From Halomonas halophila (GTDB taxonomy: Bacteria; Pseudomonadota; Gammaproteobacteria; Pseudomonadales; Halomonadaceae), in assembly GCF_030406665.1 (NCBI RefSeq), contig NZ_CP129121.1:1550001-1614000 (forward strand): a stretch of DNA of 64,000 nucleotides. The letters run 5' to 3'. The first letter of the stretch is position 1. Each line of letters opens with the position of its first letter. The notes under the pieces are model-generated. The model worked only from the letters and a program-made list of their open reading frames with translations. It did not search any database and was not told the origin of the DNA. Shown piece by piece: positions 7,515 through 17,618 of this stretch. The translations under genes were made by a program, and so were the position numbers.

Positions 7515-8846
7515 TTACGCCAGCCAGGTGATCATTCCCACCACCAGCGTCGCCATGATCAGCGCGTAGCGCAGATTCTCTCGCATCATCAGCCCGCCGC
7601 TGACGCCATAGCGCCCCTGCAGCGACAGGTTGATCCCCGACAGCGGCCCGACGCTGGTGCCCACGGCCCAGGCCGCCAGGGCGACGAAGGCGAACAGCGT
7701 CTGCTCCGACGCCGCCAGGTCCAGCACCGAGGCCAGCACCGAGACGCCGATGATCGGGTGCAGCCCGGCCACGGCGCTGACCACGATGGCGAGAAAGCTG
7801 CTGATCGCCTGGGGAGCGCCGAAGTGTGCGAACAGCGTCCAGCCGCCCTCGGTGGCGGCGTCGGCGAGCGTCGATAGCCCCTGGGTCAGCAGCCCCGCGC
7901 ACAGGAACAGCGAGATCTCGCCGCGCATGGCCGGCAGTCGGGTCAGGGTGTGCTGGCGCAGGCGACCGGCGGTCCAGTGCAGGCCACGGGGCAGGTTGGC
8001 CGCCAGCGCCGCACCGGGCATCAGGAAGGTGATGATGGCGACGATGGAGAGCCCCGGCGTCAGCCCGAAGTGAAAGCCCATCACCAGCGCGGCCATCACC
8101 ACCGGCAGCAGCAGGCTCCTCGGCGCCATCGAGAAGCCGGCGGTGTCGGTCAGGTCGAAGCGCCGCGGCAGCTCGATCAGGGTTACCAGTCCCGCACACA
8201 GCGCCAGCGGCAGGCCGTGGGCCAGCACGGTGGCGTAGTCCATGCCCGGCGCCAGGGTGATGACGATGCCCATGGAGGCGAAGAAGGGCGACCACAGCGC
8301 GGCGCTGGACAGCCCGCGGTTGAGCGCCAGCAGCTGGGGCGTGGTCAGCGGCGCGCGACGCGCCAGGCGATCGCCGACCATGAACACCGTCGACAGGTTG
8401 AGGATGGTGCCGAGCAGGTGCACCCCGAGCCAGGTGCCGGCGAGGCCGCGACGCCCGGTGACCGGCGGCCCCGAAGGACGCGATCGGCCGCGACGATTGC
8501 CGATCAGGCCGATGAAGCTGACACCCACCAGCATCGCTACCACCTGGGTGTTGGCGTCCAGCAGGTGCGGCCAGTCCACCCGGGCACCGTAGACGAACGC
8601 CGCGAACAGCAGCAGGCCGACGCCGATGCCCGCCAGCAGCCCCGCCTGACGGCGGTTGCGGCGAGACAGGTCGGGCCACAGCAGGGCGATGCCCAGCCAC
8701 AGGGCCGGACCGGTCAGCGCCTCGGCGCCGGGCAGCCAGGCCAGTCCCGCGATGCGCGACAGCAGCCCGACGAGAATCGCCAGGCCGGCCAGGGCATGGC
8801 GGAGGCCGACGCCGGATGAGGTCACTGCTTCGGTCTGGGCGGGCAT
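7515..8846 (-). CDS. Polytopic inner-membrane protein, probable ion or anion transporter
   Basis: From the ATG at 8846 (AGGA ribosome site upstream) the protein is 443 residues with about 10-12 hydrophobic helices and almost no soluble domain. The layout (helix pairs around residues 20-120, a basic loop GNRRGRSRPSGPP, then a second half beginning HLLGTILNLSTVFMVGD) resembles the ion-transporter superfamily that includes citrate and ArsB/NhaD-like carriers, but I cannot name a substrate. Related sequences are sometimes labelled tellurium resistance proteins, which I would not rely on. It is about 100 bases from, and on the same strand as, the LysR gene near leuC, so co-regulation is possible. 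Confidence 0.55.
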   Translation of the reverse strand: MPAQTEAVTSSGVGLRHALAGLAILVGLLSRIAGLAWLPGAEALTGPALWLGIALLWPDLSRRNRRQAGLLAGIGVGLLLFAAFVYGARVDWPHLLDANTQVVAMLVGVSFIGLIGNRRGRSRPSGPPVTGRRGLAGTWLGVHLLGTILNLSTVFMVGDRLARRAPLTTPQLLALNRGLSSAALWSPFFASMGIVITLAPGMDYATVLAHGLPLALCAGLVTLIELPRRFDLTDTAGFSMAPRSLLLPVVMAALVMGFHFGLTPGLSIVAIITFLMPGAALAANLPRGLHWTAGRLRQHTLTRLPAMRGEISLFLCAGLLTQGLSTLADAATEGGWTLFAHFGAPQAISSFLAIVVSAVAGLHPIIGVSVLASVLDLAASEQTLFAFVALAAWAVGTSVGPLSGINLSLQGRYGVSGGLMMRENLRYALIMATLVVGMITWLA

Positions 8847-8956
8847 GACGGGGTCCTGGCAGGCGAGAAGACAGGCTTGCTCGGAAGCTCGACGGAAAAA
8901 TAGCATCCTAAGCAAGGCCAGCGGCAGCCTTCAAGTTGGCTGCTCCGGCCGCCATC

Positions 8957-9853
8957 TTATGTCGGCCACTGCAGTGCCGCGCCTTCACGGGCGGCCTCGA
9001 GGCGATCGAGCATCGCCCGGGCGGCGTTGGAGAGGGTGCGGCTGCGGTGCACCAGATAGCCCAGCGGGCGCCGGATCGGCGGGTGATCCACCTCGAGCAC
9101 GTGCAGCTCTCCGGCCGCGAGGCCTTCCGGCAGCAGGCTCCAGCCCAGGCCGATGGCGGTCATCATCTTCAGCGTCTCGAGGTAGTTGGTGGAAAGCGTC
9201 ACCGGCAGGCGCAGGCCGGCGGCGGCGAAGCGCGACTCGATCAGCCCGCGGGTGAAGGTCAGCGGTCCCGGCAGCACGGCATCGAAGTCGCACAGCTCGC
9301 TCAGGGCCAGCGGGCCGCGTGAGGCCAGGGGGTGATCATGGGCGCAGACGAAGCACAGCCGGTCGATCCACACCGGCACCACCTGAAGCTGGGCGTCGGG
9401 ATGCGGTGCCAGGGTGGCCACGGCGATTTCCAGCGTGCCGTCGAGCACGCCCTGGTAGGCCTGCTCGGAGTCCTCGAAGCGCAGGTCGAGCCGAACTTCG
9501 GGATGCTGGCGGGTATAGTCCTTGAGCAGCGGCGGCAGCCGGTGCAGGCCGATATGATGGCTGGTGGACAGCGTCAGGCTGCCTGCCACCTGGCCGTCCA
9601 GGTTGCCCAGCGCACGCCGGCTGTCGTCCACCATCACCAGGATCTGCCGGGCCCGGGGCAGCAGCAGGCGGCCGGCCTCGGTCAGCGTCACCCGGCGGCC
9701 GATGCGGTCGAACAGTCGCGCCCCGACCTGATCCTCGAGCACCGCGATGCGCTTGCTGACCGCCGGCTGGGTGAGATGCAGCTGCTCGCCGGCACGGGAG
9801 AAGCTGCCGCCGTCGGCCACGGCGAGGAAGGCCTGCAGGCTCTGGGTATCCAT
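8957..9853 (-). CDS. LysR-family transcriptional regulator
   Basis: A 298-residue LysR-type regulator with an N-terminal winged helix-turn-helix (residues 1-60: MDTQSLQAFLAVADGGSF, then LTQPAVSKRIAVLEDQVGA and LFDRIGRRVTLTEAG) and a C-terminal periplasmic-binding-like effector domain (about 90-295). It is transcribed away from leuC, and a LysR gene in this place is also known in Pseudomonas upstream of leuCD. A T-N11-A dyad lies between the two starts, so it probably controls leuC and itself. The effector is unknown; an intermediate of leucine or methionine metabolism would be a reasonable guess. Confidence 0.9.
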   Translation of the reverse strand: MDTQSLQAFLAVADGGSFSRAGEQLHLTQPAVSKRIAVLEDQVGARLFDRIGRRVTLTEAGRLLLPRARQILVMVDDSRRALGNLDGQVAGSLTLSTSHHIGLHRLPPLLKDYTRQHPEVRLDLRFEDSEQAYQGVLDGTLEIAVATLAPHPDAQLQVVPVWIDRLCFVCAHDHPLASRGPLALSELCDFDAVLPGPLTFTRGLIESRFAAAGLRLPVTLSTNYLETLKMMTAIGLGWSLLPEGLAAGELHVLEVDHPPIRRPLGYLVHRSRTLSNAARAMLDRLEAAREGAALQWPT

Positions 9854-9890
9854 TCGGGCTCCAGCGTTGTGGGCGAAGGGGGAACTCTGT

Positions 9891-9905
9891 ATTCCTTTAT
9901 GGAAT
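9891..9905. promoter_or_regulatory. Candidate LysR operator (T-N11-A dyad)
   Basis: ATTCC, five bases, GGAAT: a perfect 5-bp inverted repeat that fits the T-N11-A rule for LysR-type regulators. It lies 38 bases before the LysR start and 170 bases before leuC, in an AT-rich patch between the divergent genes. A further half-site-like GAAT follows at 9911. Confidence 0.5.
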
Positions 9906-10075
9906 CCTTTGAATAAATAACATGAATTGCTTTTATGTGCGCGTCGCGGGACACTCACGCCAAAGCGCAACGCACAGAAATAGCGCCATGCGCCCCGACC
10001 GAGACAGACCATGGATCGTCGGCGGCGCCACAGACCGACCGGACACGCACAGGGCCCAGCGCCCGGGAGAACGAG

Positions 10076-11530
10076 ATGGCAGGCCAGACCCTCTACGACA
10101 AGCTGTGGTCGCAGCACCTGGTGAAGGAGCGCGACGACGGTACCGCCCTGATCTACATCGATCGCCAGCTGCTCCACGAAGTGACCTCGCCCCAGGCCTT
10201 CGAAGGTCTGCGCCTGGCGAACCGCCGCCCGTGGCGGATCGACGCCAACCTGGCGACGCCGGACCACAACGTCCCGACCACTCTCAAGGAACGTGCCGAG
10301 GGCAACGCCGGTATCGAGGATCCGGTGTCGCTGATTCAGGTCCAGACCCTCGATGACAACTGCAACGAGTTCGGCATCGAGGAGTTTCGCATCAACGACC
10401 CGCGCCAGGGCATCGTGCACGTGGTCGGCCCGGAGCAGGGCGCGACCCTGCCCGGCATGACCGTGGTCTGCGGCGACTCCCACACCGCCACTCACGGCGC
10501 CTTCGCGGCGCTGGCCCACGGCATCGGCACCTCCGAGGTCGAGCACGTGCTGGCCACCCAGTGCCTGCTGGCCCAGAAGATGAAGAACATGCAGGTGCGC
10601 GTCGAGGGCGAGCTCGGCGTCGGCGTCACCGCCAAGGACGTGGTGCTGGCCATCATCGGCGAGATCGGCACCGCCGGCGGCACCGGCTACGCCATCGAGT
10701 TCGCCGGCAGCGCCATCCGCGAGCTGTCCATGGAAGGCCGCATGACGGTCTGCAACATGGCCATCGAGGCGGGTGCCCGGGTCGGCCTGATCGCCGTGGA
10801 CGACACCACCATCGATTACCTCAAGGACCGCCACTACGCGCCCAGCGCCGAGCGGTGGGAGGCCGCGGTGGCCGACTGGCGCGGCCTGGTGTCCGACGAA
10901 GGCGCCGACTTCGACAAGGTGGTGACCCTGAACGCCGCCGACATCGAGCCGCAGGTCAGCTGGGGCACCAGCCCCGAGATGGTCACCGGCATCGGCGGCG
11001 AAGTGCCGGATCCGGCCGAGGCCGCCGACGACACCGCGCGCACCGGCATCAGCCGTGCGCTCGAGTACATGGGGCTGTCGCCGAAGCAGAAGATCACCGA
11101 CATCCGCCTGGACAAGGTGTTCATCGGCTCCTGCACCAACTCCCGCATCGAGGATCTGCGCGAGGCCGCCAAGGTGGCGCGCGGCAAGAAGGTCGCCGAT
11201 TCCATCAAGCTGGCCATGGTGGTGCCGGGCTCCGGCCTGGTGAAGCAGCAGGCCGAGGCGGAAGGGCTCGATGCGATCTTCCGCGAGGCGGGCTTCGAAT
11301 GGCGCGAGCCGGGCTGCTCCATGTGCCTGGCGATGAACGCCGACAAGCTCGGCGCCGGCGAGCACTGTGCCTCGACCTCCAATCGCAACTTCGAGGGTCG
11401 CCAGGGCTACGGCGGGCGTACCCATCTGGTCAGCCCGGCCATGGCCGCCGCCGCCGCCATCGCCGGCCACTTCGTCGACGTGCGCGACCTCGGCGCCGCC
11501 AATGACGCCACCCAGCAGCAGGAGGCCTGA
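10076..11530 (+). CDS. leuC: 3-isopropylmalate dehydratase large subunit
   Basis: With LeuD, isomerises 2-isopropylmalate to 3-isopropylmalate in leucine synthesis using a [4Fe-4S] cluster. The protein is 484 residues from the ATG at 10076 (GGGAGA ribosome site). Cluster cysteines are visible in GSCTNSRIEDL and in GCSMCLAMN; substrate-binding segments include VCGDSHTATHGAFG-type residues (here GDSHTATHGAFAALAHGIG). An upstream in-frame ATG at 9935 would add 47 unconserved residues, so I reject it. leuD follows after 3 bases and leuB lies beyond, forming the leuCDB unit. Confidence 0.97.
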   Translation: MAGQTLYDKLWSQHLVKERDDGTALIYIDRQLLHEVTSPQAFEGLRLANRRPWRIDANLATPDHNVPTTLKERAEGNAGIEDPVSLIQVQTLDDNCNEFGIEEFRINDPRQGIVHVVGPEQGATLPGMTVVCGDSHTATHGAFAALAHGIGTSEVEHVLATQCLLAQKMKNMQVRVEGELGVGVTAKDVVLAIIGEIGTAGGTGYAIEFAGSAIRELSMEGRMTVCNMAIEAGARVGLIAVDDTTIDYLKDRHYAPSAERWEAAVADWRGLVSDEGADFDKVVTLNAADIEPQVSWGTSPEMVTGIGGEVPDPAEAADDTARTGISRALEYMGLSPKQKITDIRLDKVFIGSCTNSRIEDLREAAKVARGKKVADSIKLAMVVPGSGLVKQQAEAEGLDAIFREAGFEWREPGCSMCLAMNADKLGAGEHCASTSNRNFEGRQGYGGRTHLVSPAMAAAAAIAGHFVDVRDLGAANDATQQQEA

Positions 11531-11533
11531 GCC

Positions 11534-12187
11534 ATGCAGAAATTCGAACGTCTCCAGGGCCTGGTCGCGCCGCTGGATCGCGCCAACGTCGACACCGACC
11601 TGATCATTCCCAAGCAGTTCCTGAAGTCGATCCAGCGCACCGGCTTCGGCGTCAACCTGTTCGATGAACTGCGCTATCTGGACGAGGGCCAGCCGGGGCA
11701 GGACTGCTCGCAGCGTCCGCTGAATCCGGACTTCGTGCTCAACCAGCCGCGCTACAAGGGCGCCAGCGTGCTGCTGGCGCGCCAGAACTTCGGCTGCGGC
11801 AGCTCCCGCGAGCACGCCCCCTGGGCGCTGGCCGACTTCGGCTTCCGGGCGGTGATCGCGCCGAGCTTCGCCGACATCTTCTACAACAACGCCTTCAAGA
11901 ACGGCATCCTGCTGATCAAGCTCCCCGAGGAGCAGGTCGACCGGCTGTTCCGCGAGACCGAGGCCGAGGAAGGCTATCGCCTCGACGTCGATCTCGAGTC
12001 CCAGCGCATCATCACGCCGTCCGGCGAGGTCCTCGAGTTCGAGGTCGACGCCTTCCGCAAGCACTGCCTGCTCGAGGGGCTCGATGACATCGGCATCACC
12101 CTGCAGGACGAGGACGCCATCCGCGCCTTCGAACAGCAGCATCGCGCCGCGCGTCCCTGGCTGTTCCGCGATGAGGTCGGCGCCTGA
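11534..12187 (+). CDS. leuD: 3-isopropylmalate dehydratase small subunit
   Basis: A 217-residue swivel-domain subunit of isopropylmalate isomerase, the partner of LeuC. It shows the family motifs NVDTDLIIPKQFLK near residue 20 and QNFGCGSSREHAPWAL near 90, plus the C-terminal VDAFRKHCLLEGLDDIG segment. Its length is typical of the proteobacterial form. It starts 3 bases after the leuC stop, so translational coupling is likely. Confidence 0.97.
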   Translation: MQKFERLQGLVAPLDRANVDTDLIIPKQFLKSIQRTGFGVNLFDELRYLDEGQPGQDCSQRPLNPDFVLNQPRYKGASVLLARQNFGCGSSREHAPWALADFGFRAVIAPSFADIFYNNAFKNGILLIKLPEEQVDRLFRETEAEEGYRLDVDLESQRIITPSGEVLEFEVDAFRKHCLLEGLDDIGITLQDEDAIRAFEQQHRAARPWLFRDEVGA

Positions 12188-12204
12188 GGCGGGATACAGA
12201 ACGC

Positions 12205-12245
12205 GAGGGGCGCCGGGTCGAGTTGGCGCGAGGGTTTTTTGCCAT
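12205..12245 (+). terminator. Weak terminator-like hairpin between leuD and leuB
   Basis: A short stem (GCGCC at 12210-12214 with GGCGC at 12225-12229) is followed a few bases later by six T at 12235-12240. The rest of the 262-base leuD-leuB gap holds no convincing gene; it has a distant TCTGAGA/TCTCAGA dyad. Partial termination before leuB is possible but the stem is weak. Confidence 0.35.
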
Positions 12246-12449
12246 GGTTGAGGCGACTCTTTCTGAGATCACCTCGCCTGATTGTCGACCGGCTCGTTTC
12301 TCAGAGATATGACGGCGGAGCGTCGGAGGCAGGTCAGAGAGGAGGTCCTGCGCCATGGATGGCGCCGGTAGCGCCCAGGGATGGGTTCACAGCGCCTCCT
12401 CGGCGGCCTGCCTCCGAGTCAGCTCCGCTTTCCCAGCAAGGAAGATACG

Positions 12450-13529
<1,080 letters not shown>

Positions 13530-13574
13530 TCGCCTGACGGCAGCGCGTCGCCGAAGCGGTCGAGGCGATGAAAG

Positions 13575-13606
13575 TGGCAGGAAGCGTGCGTTTTCCTGCC
13601 ATTTCG
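13575..13606 (+). terminator. Terminator-like hairpin after leuB
   Basis: TGGCAGGAA (13575-13583) pairs perfectly with TTCCTGCCA (13593-13601) across a 9-base loop, followed by TTTCG. It lies 45 bases past the leuB stop and before asd. Confidence 0.6.
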
Positions 13607-13694
13607 TGTCGCGATCTCGACAACCGGGCGCTCGCTGTTAGGGCACGCTTTTTTCTGTAGACTAACGGGTTCAATTCTTTCTGGAGGACTTCAC

Positions 13695-14807
13695 ATGTTG
13701 AAAGTCGGTTTCGTCGGATGGCGGGGCATGGTGGGTTCCGTGCTCATGCAGCGGATGGTGGAAGATGGAGACTTCAACGGCATCGAGCCGATCTTCTTCA
13801 CCACCTCCCAGGTCGGCCAGGCCGGCCCCGACGTCGGCGTTGAGGTGCCTCCGCTGAAGGACGCCTTCGACCTCGAGGCCCTCAAGGCCCTCGACGTGGT
13901 CATCACCTGCCAGGGCGGCGACTACACCAAGAAGGTCTACGAGGACCTGCGCAACGGCGGCTGGAAGGGCTACTGGATCGATGCCGCCAGCACCCTGCGC
14001 ATGGCCGACGAGGCCACCATCGTGCTGGACCCGGTCAACCGCAAGGTGATCGACGAGCAGCTGGCCCGCGGCGCCAGGACCTTCGTCGGCGGCAACTGCA
14101 CCGTCAGCCTGATGCTGATGGGCCTGGGCGGGCTGTTCGAGGCCGACATGGTCGAGTGGATGACCTCCATGACCTACCAGGCGGCCTCCGGCTCCGGCGC
14201 CAAGCACATGCGCGAGCTGCTCAACCAGATGGGCGGCCTGCGCGACAGCGTGGCCGACGAGCTCGCCGACCCGGCCAGCGCCATCCTCGACATCGACCGC
14301 AAGGTCACCGCGGCCATGCGCTCGGGCGAGTTCCCGACCGACAACTTCGGCGCGCCGCTGGCCGGCAGCCTGCTGCCGTGGATCGACTCCAAGCTCGACA
14401 ACGGCCAGAGCCGCGAGGAGTGGAAGGGCAACGTCGAGACCAACAAGATCCTCGGCCTGCAGGACAATCCGGTGCCGATCGACGGTCTCTGCGTGCGCAT
14501 CGGTGCCATGCGCTCCCACAGCCAGGCGTTCACCATCAAGCTGCGCCAGGACGTGCCGCTCGACGAGATCGAGGAGCGCATCGCGACCCATAACGACTGG
14601 GTCAAGCTGATCCCCAACGACAAGGATGCCACCATCGACGGCCTGACCCCGGCCGCCGCCACCGGCACCCTGACCGTGCCGGTCGGCCGCCTGCGCAAGC
14701 TGGCCATGGGCGGCGAATACCTGTCCGCCTTCAGCGTCGGCGACCAGCTGCTGTGGGGCGCGGCCGAGCCGCTCAAGCGCATGCTCAAGATCCTGCGCGA
14801 GCAGTAA
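13695..14807 (+). CDS. asd: Aspartate-semialdehyde dehydrogenase
   Basis: NADPH-dependent reduction of aspartyl phosphate to aspartate semialdehyde, a branch point for Lys, Met, Thr and diaminopimelate. The 370-residue protein matches the gammaproteobacterial (E. coli/Vibrio Asd) length. GFVGWRGMVGSVLMQRM at the N-terminus binds NADP, and the nucleophilic cysteine is in VGGNCTVSLMLMGLGGLF. The ATG at 13695 follows CTGGAGG. It sits between leuB and fimV as in Pseudomonas, and is flanked by hairpins on both sides, so it is probably transcribed on its own. Confidence 0.97.
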   Translation: MLKVGFVGWRGMVGSVLMQRMVEDGDFNGIEPIFFTTSQVGQAGPDVGVEVPPLKDAFDLEALKALDVVITCQGGDYTKKVYEDLRNGGWKGYWIDAASTLRMADEATIVLDPVNRKVIDEQLARGARTFVGGNCTVSLMLMGLGGLFEADMVEWMTSMTYQAASGSGAKHMRELLNQMGGLRDSVADELADPASAILDIDRKVTAAMRSGEFPTDNFGAPLAGSLLPWIDSKLDNGQSREEWKGNVETNKILGLQDNPVPIDGLCVRIGAMRSHSQAFTIKLRQDVPLDEIEERIATHNDWVKLIPNDKDATIDGLTPAAATGTLTVPVGRLRKLAMGGEYLSAFSVGDQLLWGAAEPLKRMLKILREQ

Positions 14808-14880
14808 GGGGCATCCCCGGTTTCCTGATCGCGCTTGCGACGGAATCGCGGATTTCCTTCCGCTTCATGTGGGCGGACCT

Positions 14881-14918
14881 GGCGGGGCGTCTCCTTCGGG
14901 GGCGCCCCGCCTGTCGTT
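14881..14918 (+). terminator. Terminator-like hairpin after asd
   Basis: GGCGGGGCG (14881-14889) pairs with CGCCCCGCC (14903-14911) around a loop containing CTTCGG, followed by TGTCGTT. It lies 73 bases after the asd stop. The rest of the 287-base gap before fimV shows no gene. Confidence 0.5.
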
Positions 14919-15094
14919 GGGCGGCTCGCCCTGTCACGGATCAATGAGTGACGTTGAATTCCGCCTGGGACGGGCGTGGGTGGCCTGGCGTTGCCAACGA
15001 GCCGGATGTGTTAGACCCGTCAGTCAGACATCGTTTTATCGTTCTGCCTCGGCCGCGTACCAGCGCGTCCGACCGGGCGGTTGCAAGGGGATCC

Positions 15095-17611
15095 ATGAAA
15101 CGCACGCTATCGCTCACCACACTGCTCCCGCTTTTCCTGGTCAGCCCGCTGGCGCTGGCCCTGGGGCTGGGTAATGCCGAGGTCGTCTCGCCCCTCAACG
15201 TGCCGCTGCGCGCCACCATTCCGCTGACCGATACCGGCGGTCTCGAGGTCGGCCGGCTCAACGCCTCGGTGGCCGACGGTGATGCCTATCGTGCCGCGGG
15301 GCTGACCCGCACGCCGCTGGCGGCCAGCGTCGACCTGGCGGTCCGGCGCCGCCAGGGGCGGCTGGTGCTGGAGCTCACCACCGAGCGTGCCGTGCGCGAG
15401 CCCTGGGTCGATCTGCTGCTGCGCTTCGACTGGCCGGGCGGTCGTCAGCTGCAGGAGGTGACGCTGCTGCTCGACCCGCCTGACTATGCCGCCATGCCGG
15501 CGCTGGTCGAGGGCAGCGGGGCCGCGACGTCCTCGCCGGCGCGAGCCGTGTCGGCCGGCGGGGGCGTCGATCCGGCTCGGGTGCGCAGCGGCGATACCCT
15601 GTGGATGCTGGCCGACCGGTTGCGGCCCGACAGCGGCATCGGCATGAACCAGATGATGCTGGCGCTGGTCGAGGCCAATCCCGAGGTCTTCCCCAGCGGC
15701 AACATCAATGAGATGCGTGCCGGCTTCACCCTGACCGTGCCCTCCCGCGAGGCGATCGCCGTGCGTTCGCCAGCGAGGTCGGCCGAGCTGGTGCAGGCCA
15801 TGAACAGCGCCTGGGCCAGCCGCGGCGGTGGGGCGCCGGCACCGGTGTCGCTGGGCTCCGCCGAGCCGGCCATGGCCGAGGTGGATACCTCCGGGGGCGA
15901 GACGCCCGAGGCGGTCGCCGACGAGACCGCGGTCGCGTCTCCTGGGGCGCCACGCGAGGCCTCGCGGGATCAGGCGCCGCGGCTGACCCTGCTGACCGAC
16001 GCGGAGGTCGCCGCCGGCCTGGGTGACCACGGCGTCGACGCCGGTGGTGCCGGGGGCGATGCGAGCGGTGAGGCCGGCAGCGCGGAAGAGGACGCGTCCC
16101 CGGCGTCATCCGACGCCGCCGAGCGGATCGATCCCGGAGTGCTGGCGGACATCACCGCCCGGGGCGGGCTGACCGATGGCGATCGTCTGTTGCGTCTGGA
16201 GCAGCGCTTCCAGGAGAGTCGTTCGGCCCTGGCCGAGTTGCAGGCCGAGCGCGACGCGCTGGAGGCCGAGGTCGGCGGGCTGCGCGAAGAGCTGGACGCG
16301 CTGCGCGACCGGGTCGCGGCCCTGGCGGCCGGGGGTACCGGTGTCGATGCGGCGGGAACCGGCGGCGTGGCGCCGCCCGAGAGCGCTGGTGATGGCGGGG
16401 CCGGTCAGCCGCGCCCCTGGTGGGGCGCGCTCTATCAGGGGGCGGTCGGGCGGCCGCTGGTGCTGGGCGGCGCGGCGGTCGCGCTGCTGCTGGCGCTTTG
16501 GGGCCTGGTGCGCCGGCGTCGCGCGGAAGAGGTCGCGCCGTCGACACAGCGCCCGGCGGCCGCCTTCGGCGAGAACCGGGTCATACGCCCGCCGGGCGAG
16601 CCGGCCTCGCCGAATGCCGGAAGCGACGCCATCGGCGTACCCAGGCGCTCGGTGCGTGACGCCATGCCGGAGACGGAGGCGATCAGCGAGGCCGATATCT
16701 TCATTGCCTATGGCCGCTACGATCAGGCTCGTGAACTGCTGGAAGCCGGCGTGGCGCGGGAGCCGGAGCGCCAGGATCTGCGCCTCAAGCTGATGCGGGT
16801 GCAGCTGGAGCAGGGCGATCGCGCCGCCGCCGAGGCCCAGGCCGAGCATCTACGGGCCTCCGGCGATGAGTCGGCACGTGCCGAGGTGCTCCGGCTGATG
16901 GGACCGGTCGTCGAGGATGACGAGGCGCCCATCGAGCGTGCGGTCTTCGGTGCGGCCGACGAGCGCCCGCCGCGTCTCTTCGGCGATGGGGGCGAGTCGC
17001 AAGCCGCTGCCGAGCCTGACGAGCCGGAGGCCGGTGTGAAGCGCCCGGAGGCGGCACAGGAGGACCTGTCGCGCTATCGCCCGCCGGTCATCGAGCCCGC
17101 ACCCGGAGAGGCGAGTTCGTCCAGCGATCACGGGCGACAGGACGATGAGGCGTCGTTCGAAACGTCATTCGAGCCGGAGCAGGACGGCGAGCCAGATGCC
17201 GCACCGGAGGCCCCGGCGTCGGCCTCGGAGCCTGAGATGCCCCAGGTGGCGACCCGGACCAAGGAAGACGGCCGCCAGGTCATCGACTACCGGCCGCCAC
17301 CGCTGGAGCCGGTCGCACCCCGGGAGGAAACGCCGAGCCAGCCGCAGGTCGAGTTCACGCCGGTCGGCGGGGGCGGCCGTGACGCGGATTCGTGGGAGGT
17401 CGAGGAGGTGGCGTTCCCGCCGCTGCCCGGGGATAATGATGGTCCCGACGACGCGGCGCCCGCGATCGCCACCCTGGACGAGGCACGCCACCTGTTCGAG
17501 GTCGGCGAGGTTCGCGAGGCGCGCGTCATGCTGGAGCGCTTCCTCGAGGCGTCCAACGACGCCGCCGCCCGGCAAGAGGCGCGCGACCTGCTCGACCGCC
17601 ATCAGCCATGA
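15095..17611 (+). CDS. fimV: FimV-family pilus/polarity hub protein
   Basis: An 838-residue cell-envelope protein. In order: signal peptide (1 to about 23, LALALGLGNAEV), the FimV N-terminal domain (NAEVVSPLNVPLRATIPL), a LysM-like peptidoglycan-binding stretch near residue 165 (VRSGDTLWMLADRL ... ALVEANPEVF), a coiled-coil around 370-410 (LRLEQRFQESRSALAELQAE), one membrane helix near 455-475 followed by RRRRAEE, then a long acidic low-complexity cytoplasmic part with TPR-like repeats (YGRYDQARELLEAGVAREPE) and a C-terminal FimV domain (ARHLFEVGEVREARVMLERFL). In Pseudomonas FimV organises polar machinery for type IV pili and twitching. The placement between asd and truA is conserved. The ATG at 15095 is chosen for its signal peptide. 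Confidence 0.9.
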   Translation: MKRTLSLTTLLPLFLVSPLALALGLGNAEVVSPLNVPLRATIPLTDTGGLEVGRLNASVADGDAYRAAGLTRTPLAASVDLAVRRRQGRLVLELTTERAVREPWVDLLLRFDWPGGRQLQEVTLLLDPPDYAAMPALVEGSGAATSSPARAVSAGGGVDPARVRSGDTLWMLADRLRPDSGIGMNQMMLALVEANPEVFPSGNINEMRAGFTLTVPSREAIAVRSPARSAELVQAMNSAWASRGGGAPAPVSLGSAEPAMAEVDTSGGETPEAVADETAVASPGAPREASRDQAPRLTLLTDAEVAAGLGDHGVDAGGAGGDASGEAGSAEEDASPASSDAAERIDPGVLADITARGGLTDGDRLLRLEQRFQESRSALAELQAERDALEAEVGGLREELDALRDRVAALAAGGTGVDAAGTGGVAPPESAGDGGAGQPRPWWGALYQGAVGRPLVLGGAAVALLLALWGLVRRRRAEEVAPSTQRPAAAFGENRVIRPPGEPASPNAGSDAIGVPRRSVRDAMPETEAISEADIFIAYGRYDQARELLEAGVAREPERQDLRLKLMRVQLEQGDRAAAEAQAEHLRASGDESARAEVLRLMGPVVEDDEAPIERAVFGAADERPPRLFGDGGESQAAAEPDEPEAGVKRPEAAQEDLSRYRPPVIEPAPGEASSSSDHGRQDDEASFETSFEPEQDGEPDAAPEAPASASEPEMPQVATRTKEDGRQVIDYRPPPLEPVAPREETPSQPQVEFTPVGGGGRDADSWEVEEVAFPPLPGDNDGPDDAAPAIATLDEARHLFEVGEVREARVMLERFLEASNDAAARQEARDLLDRHQP

Positions 17612-17618
17612 AGAACGC

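Noticed and set aside
8957..12142. Reading the LysR gene as the C-terminus of a 1061-residue protein
   Set aside because: The upstream 760 codons are antisense to leuC and leuD. The LysR helix-turn-helix begins at the internal ATG at 9853 with a normal N-terminus.
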